Shown one piece after another: positions 1 through 8,288 of a stretch of DNA of 64,000 nt. The stretch's first letter is position 1; each line of letters opens with the position of its first letter. A program made the translations under genes and the position numbers. Below the pieces are notes generated by a model that searched no databases, was not told where the DNA came from, and saw nothing but the letters and a program-made list of their open reading frames with translations. The stretch is from Hymenobacter lapidiphilus (GTDB lineage Bacteria; Bacteroidota; Bacteroidia; Cytophagales; Hymenobacteraceae). The DNA lies in NCBI RefSeq assembly GCF_013377885.1, contig NZ_JABKAU010000003.1:1-64000 (forward strand). Reading direction: 5' to 3'.

Positions 1-82
1 GCTGGCCCCCGCCCGCCGTTGAACGGAATCGTTGAAACGGTGCGGACGGCGGGCGGGGACAAGCCCCGCCCCTACACCGACC
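1..82. repeat. GC-rich inverted repeat, family A, copy 1 (left end cut off)
   Basis: The right arm GGCGGGCGGGGACAAGCCCC followed by GCCCCTAC matches copies near 22.5, 37.4 and 42.0 kb. The left arm (CCCCCGCCCGCCGTTGAAC) starts at the window edge, so the element extends outside. It lies just downstream of the stop of the small gene on the minus strand and could act as its transcription terminator. Confidence 0.8.
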
Positions 83-108
83 TCCTATTGGTAGGCGACC
101 ACCGAAAC

Positions 109-303
109 CTACATCTGTACGTTGAGGGCCTGCCGGACTTCGGGCCAGCTTAGCTCGCCGTCTACGTAGCGACTGTAGAGCTGCTTGGCGTAGGGCGTGG
201 CCTTGGTTCGTAGGCTGGGAATAGCATCCTGCAGGCGCATCAGCACGGTGCGGCGCTGGGAGGGCGTCTGAGCGCCGGGTCCAAACTTCGGGTTGTATTC
301 CAT
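109..303 (-). CDS. small hypothetical protein, 64 aa
   Basis: A 64-residue basic, probably cytoplasmic protein with no signal peptide or membrane segment. It is predicted helical; the C-terminal stretch YVDGELSWPEVRQAL loosely recalls the short helix of VbhA-type antitoxins, but the match is too generic to assign a function and no toxin gene lies next to it in the window. It starts with ATG and ends next to family A repeat copy 1. It diverges from hutH. Being isolated and short, it may not be translated. Confidence 0.45.
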   Translation of the reverse strand: MEYNPKFGPGAQTPSQRRTVLMRLQDAIPSLRTKATPYAKQLYSRYVDGELSWPEVRQALNVQM

Positions 304-522
304 GTCGTAATGAAATAAAAGTCAGGGCGATACCTCAAATATCAGAAAATTGCTTTTTTGAAGCAAGCGCGATAAATACGGATTTCACCTGAGCATGGAC
401 CCGTATTTACCCCCGCCGGGCAGTCCTCTACTCAGCATAGCTGGCGGCGCAAATAATGGATCAGAATGGGCCACGCGGGCACATTCAGTACTTTTAGCAT
501 TCCCGCCCTCCTTCCCCACCCC

Positions 523-2022
523 ATGGCCGCCGACTACGAGCTTACCCCCTCCGCTTCCCTCGATTTATCGACCCTTGATGAGCTACTGCGCAGCCGGGCC
601 CGGGTGGTGCTCAGTGCCGAAGCCCGCCAGCGCCTCGAAGCCGGCCACCGCTACCTGTACCAGCGCCTGGAGCGCGACCCCGATACGGCCGTGTACGGCA
701 TCAATACCGGCTTCGGGGCGCTGTGCGGGCAGGCCATTCCGGCCGAGCAGCGCCAGCAGCTGCAGAAGAATCTGCTGATGTCGCACGCCTGCGGCACGGG
801 GGCCGAGGTGCCGGCCGAGCTGGTGCGGCTGATGCTGCTGCTGAAAGCCCAGAGCCTGTGCTACGGCCACAGCGGCGTGCAGATGGCCACCGTGCAGCGC
901 CTACTCGATTTCTACAACCGCGGCATGCTGCCGGTGGTGTACGAGCAGGGCAGCCTGGGCGCCAGCGGCGACCTGGCCCCGCTGGCCCACCTCTGCCTGC
1001 CGTTGCTGGCCTTGGGCGAAGTCAACTACGAAGGCTACCGCCTGACCGCCGCCGATGCGCTGAGCCTGTTCAGCTGGGAGCCCATTGTGTTGGGCGCCAA
1101 AGAAGGGCTGGCCCTGCTCAACGGCACCCAATTTATGCTGGCCTACGCCGTACACGGGCTGCTGCGGGCCCGCCGGCTGGCCACCGCCGCCGACGTTATC
1201 GGGGCCCTCTCGCTGGAGGGGTTTGATGGGCTGTGCGAGCCATTTGATGAGCGCCTGCACCGCCTGCGCCCCCACCCCGGGCAGCTGCTGGTGGCTCAGC
1301 GGCTGCGGGCGCTGCTGGCCGGCAGCGAGCTGCAGCAGCAAACCAAAACCGCCGTTCAGGACCCTTATTCATTGCGCTGCATGCCGCAGGTACACGGTGC
1401 CTCCCGCGATGCGCTGGCGTACGTAACCCGCACCACCGAAATCGAGTGCAACGCTGTAACCGATAACCCAACCATCTTCCCCGAAGACGACGCTATTCTG
1501 AGCGGGGGCAATTTCCACGGCCAGCCGCTGGCTTTGGGGCTGGATATGCTGGCTATTGCTGTGGCTGAGCTGGGCAGCATCTCGCAGCAGCGCACCGCCC
1601 AGCTCATTAGTGGGCAGCGGGGGCTGCCGCCGTTTCTGGTGGCCGAGCCGGGCCTCAACTCGGGCCTGATGATTCCGCAGTACGCTGCTGCCGGCCTCGT
1701 CAGCCAGAACAAGCAGCTTTGCACGCCCGCTTCGGTGGATAGCCTGGTGAGCAGCAACGGCCAGGAAGACCATGTGAGCATGGGGGCCAACGCCGCCACC
1801 AAGGCCCTGCGCGTGGTTGTCAATGTCGAGCAGCTGCTGGGCATCGAGCTACTGAATGCGGCCCAGGCCCTGGAGTTCCGCCGCCCCAGCCGCAGCTCGG
1901 CGCCGCTGGAGGCGCTGGTAGCCGCATTCCGCGAAAAAGTACCCTTCGTATCCCACGACCGGATTCTGCACCCCGACCTGGCCGCCGCCGCCGACTTCGT
2001 GCGCACGTACGCCTGGGAGTAG
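523..2022 (+). CDS. hutH: histidine ammonia-lyase
   Basis: Converts L-histidine to trans-urocanate and ammonia, the first step of histidine breakdown. The Ala147-Ser148-Gly149 triad inside GSLGASGDLAPLAHL forms the MIO cofactor. Other family signatures are NGTQFMLAYA, QDPYSLRCMPQVHG (typical of histidine rather than phenylalanine or tyrosine lyases), ECNAVTDNP and GNFHGQPLA. The chosen ATG at 523 gives 499 aa, the usual length; an ATG at 466 would add 19 residues unlike the family. No hutU, hutI or hutG is adjacent, so the gene stands alone here. The same family includes tyrosine ammonia-lyases, but the substrate-loop sequence favours histidine. Confidence 0.93.
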   Translation: MAADYELTPSASLDLSTLDELLRSRARVVLSAEARQRLEAGHRYLYQRLERDPDTAVYGINTGFGALCGQAIPAEQRQQLQKNLLMSHACGTGAEVPAELVRLMLLLKAQSLCYGHSGVQMATVQRLLDFYNRGMLPVVYEQGSLGASGDLAPLAHLCLPLLALGEVNYEGYRLTAADALSLFSWEPIVLGAKEGLALLNGTQFMLAYAVHGLLRARRLATAADVIGALSLEGFDGLCEPFDERLHRLRPHPGQLLVAQRLRALLAGSELQQQTKTAVQDPYSLRCMPQVHGASRDALAYVTRTTEIECNAVTDNPTIFPEDDAILSGGNFHGQPLALGLDMLAIAVAELGSISQQRTAQLISGQRGLPPFLVAEPGLNSGLMIPQYAAAGLVSQNKQLCTPASVDSLVSSNGQEDHVSMGANAATKALRVVVNVEQLLGIELLNAAQALEFRRPSRSSAPLEALVAAFREKVPFVSHDRILHPDLAAAADFVRTYAWE

Positions 2023-2130
2023 GCCGCGACGGAACCCAATGGCTTGAGTGGCTGGAGCGGGGGCTGCGCTTCCGCTTACATTTCGCTTTCTTCGTGCATA
2101 GATTACGGCCCGCGTGGCGTTAGGCTTATC

Positions 2131-4077
2131 ATGATGAAAACCGCACTCCTGCTTTGGGTTTTGCTCCTGGCCGACTTATTCGGCAGCACGGCGGCGCATG
2201 CTCAGGCGCCGTGCGTGTCGCAAACCGATGCCGGAGCCAAGTTCGATGCTTACGATGCCGCTACTGGCCAACTCATCACCAAGTTTCTATGCGTAGGCCG
2301 CCCGGTACGGTTACGTGACCGGAGCGGCAAAAACCTGGACCCGGCCCAAATCTACTACCGGACAGGTTCTACCATTATTTGCAGCAGCTTCACCGACACC
2401 ACCACCACATTTATTCCCACAGAACCGGGGGCATTGGTCATCACCCAGAACACCCAAGGGGGGGCAGGCGGTAACACACAAGGCATCATTTTCGCCAAAC
2501 CCTACGAAGTACTGGCAACGCCCCAGCCAGCTTTCGAGTTCAGCGTCTGCTCGCCGGGACTGGTGCAGGTAACGGTTACCGACACCAAGTACCCCGACTA
2601 TTTCGTGCAGGTAGGTATGGGGCCGCGGGTTCCGGCTCTGCGCGGTGCGGCCGTAAGCTATCCGGTAGGCAGCACCAATACGGTTACGGTATCGGGCCGC
2701 AACCCTACAGCCGGGCTATGCGAGGGCACCAGCACCAAGCCCTTTACACCGCTTCCCGCCCCCAAAGCACCGGTACTACGCCGCCTTACGCTGCCCGCCC
2801 CCGGCACCGTGCAACTGGAGTTCGAGGTTTTGCAACCCGAGTACCGCTACCAGCTGCAGGTGGCCGATGCCACCGCGACGGGAGGCTACCGAAACCTGGC
2901 GGCCGTAACGGCCGCCAGCCCCTTTACGCTGCCCGCCGCCCCGCTGCCGGGTTGCTACCGGCTGCTGCTGCAGGACCAGTGCCAGCCACCGGTTTTCAGT
3001 TTGGCTTCCAACGAAATCTGCTCGGTGCAGCTAACCGGCGCGGCTACCAACGGCCGCAACCAACTCAGCTGGACCCGCAGCGGCACCTACACGCTCACCC
3101 GCACCGAAGGAAGCACCAGCGTGGTACTGCCGCTACCGCCCGGCGCCACCGGCTACGACGATGCGGCCGTGAGCTGCGGCACCACCTACCGCTACCAGCT
3201 TAGCCTGAGCAGCGGGCCGGCCATATCGGTTTCCAACGAAATCAGCCTCACCGCCCTTTCCACCACGCCACCGGCCCGGCCGCGCCTATGGGCCGGCTTC
3301 AACCTGCGCAACCAGGTAGAGTTGCGGGCCGAGGTGCCGGGCGTAGCCGCCGGCGGCCAGCTTAGTTACCAGCGCAACGGCGCGCCGCTGGCCACTACGC
3401 CCGCCCGCCGCCTGCTCGATTCGCTGGTTACGCCCGATCCGGTTGTGCCGCTGTGCTACGCCGTCGAGTTTCAGGATGCGTGCGGCAACCGCGCCCCTAC
3501 TGGTTCCAGCGTATGCGTAGTGCAGCTGAAGGCCGAAGTCGCCAGCCCCAACAGCCCCGAAATCCGCCTGACCTGGTCGGCCCTGACGGCCACGGGGCCA
3601 GACCCGGCCGCGCCGGTGAGCTACCAGGTGCTGGGGCTGGCATCCGACAACTCGTTGGTTTCCAGCGTAGCGGTAGGCAACAGCCTTACGTACTTCGATT
3701 TACAGCCCGACCCCAACCGGCAAACCGTGCGCTACCGCATCGAGGCCCGTGGCGCCGGACTGACGGAGCCCTCCTACTCCAACGTGGCCGAAGTAGCGCG
3801 CCCGGTGAAGCTGGTGCTGCCCACCGCCTTCACGCCCAACGGCGACGGCCTCAACGACGTGCTGGAGCTCAAGGGCCGCTTCCTCGACAACTTCCGCTTC
3901 ACCATCATTGACCGCAACGGCCAGACTGTGTTCCAGACCACCGACCGCACCCGCAACTGGGACGGTCGCATAAAGGGGGCCGCGCCGGTGCCCGGGGCCT
4001 ACGTCTGGCAGTTCGAAGCCCTCGACCAGCAGGGCCGGGCCGTGAAGCAGTACGGCACCGTCACGATTCTGCGCTGA
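2131..4077 (+). CDS. secreted surface protein with T9SS type B C-terminal domain
   Basis: A 648-residue exported protein. The start at ATG 2131 (followed by a second ATG) places a signal peptide first, with hydrophobic core LLLWVLLLADLF and a likely cut after AHA. The body is Pro/Thr/Ser-rich with several fibronectin-like beta modules and scattered Cys residues. The last 85 residues start LPTAFTPNGDGLNDVLEL and continue with IIDRNGQTVFQT and NWDGR, the CHU_C or gliding-motility-associated domain that routes proteins through the type IX secretion system. The function of the body is not recognised; adhesin or matrix protein is an inference. A TACATTTC box at 2077-2084 is a weak promoter candidate. 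Confidence 0.88.
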   Translation: MMKTALLLWVLLLADLFGSTAAHAQAPCVSQTDAGAKFDAYDAATGQLITKFLCVGRPVRLRDRSGKNLDPAQIYYRTGSTIICSSFTDTTTTFIPTEPGALVITQNTQGGAGGNTQGIIFAKPYEVLATPQPAFEFSVCSPGLVQVTVTDTKYPDYFVQVGMGPRVPALRGAAVSYPVGSTNTVTVSGRNPTAGLCEGTSTKPFTPLPAPKAPVLRRLTLPAPGTVQLEFEVLQPEYRYQLQVADATATGGYRNLAAVTAASPFTLPAAPLPGCYRLLLQDQCQPPVFSLASNEICSVQLTGAATNGRNQLSWTRSGTYTLTRTEGSTSVVLPLPPGATGYDDAAVSCGTTYRYQLSLSSGPAISVSNEISLTALSTTPPARPRLWAGFNLRNQVELRAEVPGVAAGGQLSYQRNGAPLATTPARRLLDSLVTPDPVVPLCYAVEFQDACGNRAPTGSSVCVVQLKAEVASPNSPEIRLTWSALTATGPDPAAPVSYQVLGLASDNSLVSSVAVGNSLTYFDLQPDPNRQTVRYRIEARGAGLTEPSYSNVAEVARPVKLVLPTAFTPNGDGLNDVLELKGRFLDNFRFTIIDRNGQTVFQTTDRTRNWDGRIKGAAPVPGAYVWQFEALDQQGRAVKQYGTVTILR

Positions 4078-4078
4078 T

Positions 4079-4181
4079 GCAGCGCGAACCGTCCGCTTTG
4101 CGTATCGGTGAACGGAACCATGGCACAGTCGGCAACCAGCCTGTTCAACGACTCGCGAAGCGGGAGCTTCACGCTACGACG
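4079..4181. repeat. inverted repeat, family C, copy 1 (degenerate left arm)
   Basis: The right part, TTCAACGACTCGCGAAGC then GGAGCTTCACGCTACG, matches the right arm of the element at 23.3 kb. The left part around CGCTTTGCGTATCGGTGAAC matches that element's left arm less well. It fills the gap between the T9SS protein and ybaB and touches the ybaB promoter box. Confidence 0.65.
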
Positions 4182-4189
4182 TATCTTTG
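4182..4189 (+). promoter_or_regulatory. probable promoter -7 element of ybaB
   Basis: TATCTTTG is a perfect match to the Bacteroidota -7 consensus TAnnTTTG, 35 bp before the ybaB ATG. No good TTTG -33 box lies 19-20 bp upstream. The element abuts the right arm of the family C repeat. Confidence 0.55.
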
Positions 4190-4224
4190 CGCTACTATTT
4201 TTCACCTTTTGAGACGACGCGACT

Positions 4225-4560
4225 ATGTTTGATATGGCCGGAATGATGGGCAAGATGAAGGACCTGCAGGAGAAGATGAAGCAGGCCCAGGAGCAGCTGC
4301 AGTACCTAACGGCCACGGCCGAATCGGGTGGAGGTTTGGTGAAGGCCACGGCCAACGGCCAGCGCCGCCTGCTCAAGCTCGAAATTGATGACAGCCTGCT
4401 CCAGCCCCAGGACCGCGACATGCTGGCTGACCTGGTAGTGGCCGCCGTGAACAAAGTAATGGACGAGGCCGCCGCCAAAGCCCAGGAAGAGCTCAAAAAG
4501 ACCACTGCCGGCCTCATTCCCAACATTCCCGGCATGGACCTGAGCGGTTTCGGAATGTAG
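4225..4560 (+). CDS. ybaB: YbaB/EbfC family nucleoid-associated protein
   Basis: A 111-residue cytoplasmic protein of the YbaB/EbfC family, small dimeric DNA-binding proteins thought to organise the nucleoid. It starts with the Met-rich amphipathic helix (MFDMAGMMGKMKDLQEKMKQ), followed by the conserved block with GGGLVKATANG and LEIDDSLL, then a helix rich in acidic and Ala residues. The length is normal for the family. The dnaX-recR neighbours found in many bacteria are absent; the next gene is a glycosyltransferase, 41 bp on. Confidence 0.92.
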   Translation: MFDMAGMMGKMKDLQEKMKQAQEQLQYLTATAESGGGLVKATANGQRRLLKLEIDDSLLQPQDRDMLADLVVAAVNKVMDEAAAKAQEELKKTTAGLIPNIPGMDLSGFGM

Positions 4561-4566
4561 GTTTTT

Positions 4567-4599
4567 AAGCTATTAGCAATTAGCTGATAGCTGTTGGCT
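4567..4599. repeat. AGCT-type short tandem repeat (family D)
   Basis: Imperfect tandem units of the form AGCTATTAGCA-ATTAGCTGAT-AGCTGTTGGCT, one of many such runs between genes in this window. It lies between ybaB and the TTG start of the glycosyltransferase. Confidence 0.6.
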
Positions 4600-4601
4600 T
4601 T

Positions 4602-5735
4602 TTGAAAAACAGCGTTCTGCAAATCTTACCTGACCCGCTTGCTGATTCAGCATCATCTGCTGAAAGCTCCACCACCGCTACTCCAGACACGTCGTGCGCC
4701 GATGTAGCGGTAGTCATTCTCAACTGGAACGGCCGCGACTTTCTGCGCCAGTTTCTGCCCGGGGTAATGGCGCACTCGGCCGGAGCCGCCGTATTCGTGG
4801 CCGACAATGCCTCCACCGACGACTCGGTGGCGTTGCTCAGGGCCCAGTTTCCAACGGTGCGGGTACTGGAAAACGGCGGTAATCTGGGGTTCTGCGAGGG
4901 CTACAACCACGCCCTGGCCCAACTCGGGCCCGCATTCCGGTACTACGTGCTGCTGAACTCCGATGTGGAGGTAACGCCCGGCTGGCTCGCGCCCCAACGC
5001 GAGCTGCTGGAGGCCAACCCGCGCATTGCCGCCTGCCAGCCCAAAATCAGGCAGTACAGCACCGATCCGGCCGCGCGCCAACTGTTCGAGTACGCTGGGG
5101 CCGGCGGGGGCTACCTCGATTCGCTGGGTTACCCCTTCTGCCGCGGCCGCCTCTTCGACACGCTCGAAACCGACATCGGCCAGTACGACGACGCCCGGCC
5201 AGTGGCCTGGGCCACGGGGGCCTGCCTGCTGGTGCGGGCCGAAGCCTGGCACGCGCTGGGTGGACTCGAACCGGCCTTTTTTGCCCACATGGAGGAAATC
5301 GACTTCTGCTGGCGGCTGCAGAATGCTGGCTGGCAGGTATGGTACCAGGGCGGCAGCACGGTGTTCCACGTCGGCGGCGGCACGCTGCACAAGTCCAACC
5401 CGCGCAAAACCTACCTCAACTTCCGCAACGGTCTGGCGCTGGTGTACCTCAACACCCATCCCGCCGAGTTGCCCGCCGTGCTCATCAGCCGCGTGGCCCT
5501 CGATTGGGTAGCGGCCCTGCGCCTGCTGCTGCAGGGCCAAACGGCCGACTTTTGGGCCGTGCTTCGGGCGCACGGGCACTTTGTGGGCCGCCTGGGCTAC
5601 TGGAACATTCGGCGGCGGCAGTTTCCGCCCCGCCTGCGCCTGCACGAGCGCGCCGGCACCTACACCGGCAGCCTCGTATGGGCCTATTTCGCGCGGGGTA
5701 AGCGGGTGTTCGAGAAACTGGGAGTCAGGAGCTAG
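4602..5735 (+). CDS. family 2 glycosyltransferase (rhamnosyltransferase-like)
   Basis: A 377-residue GT-A type glycosyltransferase, probably acting on cell-surface polysaccharide at the inner face of the membrane. Seen: VAVVILNWNG nucleotide-binding start at about residue 36, ADNASTDDS, the LLNSDVEV acidic motif, ATGACLLVRAEAW and the acceptor-side motif EEIDFCWRLQNAGW, all as in WbbL-type rhamnosyltransferases. No ATG or GTG precedes the domain in frame, so the TTG at 4602 is the best start; it leaves an unusual 35-residue Ser/Thr-rich leader. The stop TAG at 5733 falls inside an AGGAGCTAGGAG repeat. Confidence 0.85.
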   Translation: MKNSVLQILPDPLADSASSAESSTTATPDTSCADVAVVILNWNGRDFLRQFLPGVMAHSAGAAVFVADNASTDDSVALLRAQFPTVRVLENGGNLGFCEGYNHALAQLGPAFRYYVLLNSDVEVTPGWLAPQRELLEANPRIAACQPKIRQYSTDPAARQLFEYAGAGGGYLDSLGYPFCRGRLFDTLETDIGQYDDARPVAWATGACLLVRAEAWHALGGLEPAFFAHMEEIDFCWRLQNAGWQVWYQGGSTVFHVGGGTLHKSNPRKTYLNFRNGLALVYLNTHPAELPAVLISRVALDWVAALRLLLQGQTADFWAVLRAHGHFVGRLGYWNIRRRQFPPRLRLHERAGTYTGSLVWAYFARGKRVFEKLGVRS

Positions 5736-5742
5736 GAGTTAA

Positions 5743-5859
5743 AATTCTGCCTGTCATCCTAAGCAAAGCGAAAGACGTTATCAGGCGTAAACGGCCGCAA
5801 AAAGGGCCTGTTCTGGCGTAATAAGGTCCTTCGCTTTGCTCAGGATGACAGGCAGAATT
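5743..5859. repeat. hyphenated inverted repeat, family B, copy 1
   Basis: Arms of about 39 bp, starting AATTCTGCCTGTCATCCT and ending AGGATGACAGGCAGAATT, enclose a unique centre. The core is the TGTCATCCT-(A/G)AGC...GCGAA signature shared by seven elements in this window. It separates the convergent glycosyltransferase and PspC genes. Confidence 0.9.
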
Positions 5860-5879
5860 CTACCTCCTAGATCATCAAG

Positions 5880-6098
5880 CTACAAATCCCAGACGGTGCT
5901 GCGCTGCTGGCGCATGGCGTGGCGCACGTTACGCCAGAAGGCCAGGGCGAAGTAGAGTACGATGGGCGAGCCGAACGTGAAGAACGAGGCGTACACGAAC
6001 GAAAGCCGCACGCTGCTGCTGGAAAACCCAACCCGGTCGCCGATGGCCTTGCAAACGCCGAAGCTCTGCTTTTCGATGAAGTCGGTTATTCGATGCAT
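5880..6098 (-). CDS. PspC domain protein
   Basis: A 72-residue small membrane protein. The sequence GVCKAIGDRVGFSSSSVRLSFVYASF is a PspC domain, a cytoplasmic N-terminal turn followed by a membrane helix; a hydrophobic stretch follows (FTFGSPIVLYFALAFW) and a basic tail. PspC proteins take part in envelope-stress sensing in other bacteria; the role of the stand-alone Bacteroidota form is not known. The start is the ATG at 6098 (MHRITDFIEKQ); an upstream in-frame start at 6170 would add a leader unlike the family. Confidence 0.8.
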   Translation of the reverse strand: MHRITDFIEKQSFGVCKAIGDRVGFSSSSVRLSFVYASFFTFGSPIVLYFALAFWRNVRHAMRQQRSTVWDL

Positions 6099-6260
6099 AA
6101 GGGTAATTTTAGCGGCGCAGTAAGTATTGGCTGGAGTAATATACGATGATTCCGCCCCGGTGTCAAGCACTTACGCAAGAAGCCCGCGGCAAGATACGTC
6201 TATCGGCTACCTTTCGTCGTTTGAGTTTAAAATTTTCCTGACCCTACGGAGTCGTTGCCT

Positions 6261-8078
6261 ATGCCCCATCTTCCGCGCCTTCTGTCTGGCGCCAGCGGCC
6301 TGCTGCTGGCCGCCGGCCTGCTACCTGCCTGCTCGCCCCTGCCCAAAGTGCTGAAAGCCGCCCAAACCGGCCAGTCGATTACCGTAGCGCCCGCCGTGCT
6401 GGAAAGCAACGGCCAGCAGGTGCGCTTCGAAGTAACGGCCAAGGTGCCCGCCGCCCACCTGCGTAAGGGCGCGGCCTATAATGTAGCCCTGAGCTACCGC
6501 TATCAGAACGGCCTGCGCGAAGACACCGTGGGCCGGCTCACGTTCCTGTCGGGCGAGTTTGTGTATGATGAGCAGCAGAAGAATATGCTCGTCATCCGGC
6601 GCGAGTTCACCTTCCCCTACGCTCCCCAAAAGAGCCCCGGCCAGCTGCTGGCCCGCCCCGATGCCCGCCTGACTAAACCCAACGGCGCGCGCCTGAAAGG
6701 CCCGGAAATAGTGCTGGCCCGCGGCATCCTCACCACCAGCCAGCTGGTAGTGCGCCAGGATTCGCTGCTGACGCTGCTGCCCGAGACTGTAAGTAACGAC
6801 CGCAGCGGCACGCGGGTGCTGCCGTTTTACTTCGACGCCGGCAAGGCCGAAATACGCAACTTCCTGGGTACCAATGTAGCGGCTCTCGAAGATTTCATTG
6901 AGGCCAACCAGCGCACCGAAAAGGTGATGATTGTGGCCGGCCACTCGCCCGATTCGCTCGACCGCCACGACCCGCGCCTGCCCGACCGGCGCGTGCAGGC
7001 CCTGACCAATTACTACAAGAAGCGCGTCAATGAAGCCTCTTACCTTAATAAGGTGAGCAACATCGACTTCGAAACCGAAGCCTACCGCCGCCGTTGGGAC
7101 CTGTTCCTGAGCAAAGTGCAGCAGTCGGCCCTCAAGCCGGCCCAGATCGACTCGGTGGTGCTGCTCATTAACGACTCGCCCGGCACTTTCGCCGAGAAGG
7201 AAAAGCGTCTGCACTCGCTCAGCTTCTTCGATTATCTGGAGCAGTACATCTACCCGGTGCTGCGTTTCGGCACGGTGTCGGTGCGCTACACGGCGCCCAA
7301 GCGCTACGACTCGGAGGTGTATCTGCTCTCGAAAAAGATTGTGGAGAAGCAGACCGAAGCCGACGCCCTCACGCCCGAAGAACTGCGCTACTCGGCTTCG
7401 CTCACCCCCCTGCTCGCCGAAAAGCAGCGCATTTTTGAAACCGCCGTAGCCAACACCGGCGCCTGGCAGGCCTACTACAACCTGGGTGCGGTGCTGCTCA
7501 TGCGCTCCGAAAAAGAGACCAATCCTAAGGTAGTGCGGGCCTACCAGCGCCGGGCGGCGGTCAATTTCACGCTGGCCGCCCACCGCAACCCCACGGCCGA
7601 GCTGTTCTACCGCGTGGCTACCGCCTACCACCGCGCCAACGACCAGACCGAAGCCCGCCAGAGCTACGATTACGCCATCAAGCTGGGCGGCACGCCAGCT
7701 ATGCTCAGCAAAGCATTCGCCGATAAAGCCGCCCTCGAAATCGAGATGGGCAAGCCCGACGAGGCACTACGCAGCCTGAGCTACAGCGACCCGCGCAGCT
7801 ACCAGAACCTGATGAACCGCGCCCTCATTTATGTGCTGAAGGGCAATTACCCCGGCGCAGCTGCCATTTATGAGGAGGCCCTGGCCCTACGCCCCCAGGA
7901 CCCGCTGGTGTACTACAGCCTGGCCATAACGGCCGCCCGCCAGCACAATGAGGCCGCCACGGCCCTGCACCTGCGCCGCGCCGTGGGCCTCGACCGCAGC
8001 TACGCCAACCGTGCCGTCGAAGACCTGGAGTTCCGCGAGTTCACAAAAGGCAAGCAGTTTCTGGAGGCGTTGCGGTAA
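6261..8078 (+). CDS. lipoprotein with OmpA-like and TPR regions
   Basis: A 605-residue envelope protein. The N-terminus (LLLAAGLLPAC) is a lipoprotein signal with Cys as the lipidated residue. Next is a beta-rich region (residues 35-170), then about residues 190-250 an OmpA/MotB-like segment (VLPFYFDAGKAEIRNF, then VAGHSPDSLDRHDPRLPDRR), which suggests peptidoglycan contact, then a long helical part and C-terminal tetratricopeptide repeats (about 390-590). The order lipobox, OmpA-like, TPR is unusual; PorE of the T9SS combines similar modules in a different order with WD40 repeats, which I do not see here. The ATG at 6261 is preferred to TTG 6255. The stop TAA lies in the left arm of a repeat. 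Confidence 0.7.
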   Translation: MPHLPRLLSGASGLLLAAGLLPACSPLPKVLKAAQTGQSITVAPAVLESNGQQVRFEVTAKVPAAHLRKGAAYNVALSYRYQNGLREDTVGRLTFLSGEFVYDEQQKNMLVIRREFTFPYAPQKSPGQLLARPDARLTKPNGARLKGPEIVLARGILTTSQLVVRQDSLLTLLPETVSNDRSGTRVLPFYFDAGKAEIRNFLGTNVAALEDFIEANQRTEKVMIVAGHSPDSLDRHDPRLPDRRVQALTNYYKKRVNEASYLNKVSNIDFETEAYRRRWDLFLSKVQQSALKPAQIDSVVLLINDSPGTFAEKEKRLHSLSFFDYLEQYIYPVLRFGTVSVRYTAPKRYDSEVYLLSKKIVEKQTEADALTPEELRYSASLTPLLAEKQRIFETAVANTGAWQAYYNLGAVLLMRSEKETNPKVVRAYQRRAAVNFTLAAHRNPTAELFYRVATAYHRANDQTEARQSYDYAIKLGGTPAMLSKAFADKAALEIEMGKPDEALRSLSYSDPRSYQNLMNRALIYVLKGNYPGAAAIYEEALALRPQDPLVYYSLAITAARQHNEAATALHLRRAVGLDRSYANRAVEDLEFREFTKGKQFLEALR

Positions 8079-8197
8079 AGACATCGAACGTGATTCAGAG
8101 CGCAGCGAAGAATCACGCGTGAAGTCGCTGAGCAACATTACAACGACTTCACGCGAGATTCTTCGCTGCGCTCTGAATCACGTTCGATGTCTTTACC
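8074..8197. repeat. hyphenated inverted repeat, family B, copy 2
   Basis: Arms of about 52 bp. The left arm starts GGTAAAGACATCGAACGTGA and the right arm ends with its reverse complement; the core is CAGAGCGCAGCGAAGAATC. The TAA stop of the preceding lipoprotein gene lies inside the left arm. The right end abuts the pdhB promoter. Confidence 0.9.
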
Positions 8198-8199
8198 CA

Positions 8200-8231
8200 T
8201 TTGCCCAACCGCGCCGCTCGTTGTAGCTTTA
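8200..8231 (+). promoter_or_regulatory. probable promoter of pdhB
   Basis: TTTG (8200-8203), then exactly 20 bp, then TAGCTTTA (8224-8231). This fits the Bacteroidota layout TTTG-N19/20-TAnnTTTG with one mismatch. Transcription would start near 8238, about 50 bp before the ATG. Confidence 0.6.
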
Positions 8232-8288
8232 CGGGCCGGCTTTAAACTGGCTTTTTTCTGAACTGAACCTTTCGACTTTCGACCGATT

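Noticed and set aside
109..303. antitoxin of a toxin-antitoxin pair
   Set aside because: Only a generic helix similarity to VbhA and no toxin gene next to it in the window.
4653..5645. 330-codon open frame opposite the glycosyltransferase
   Set aside because: Antisense shadow; the sense strand carries clear GT2 motifs.
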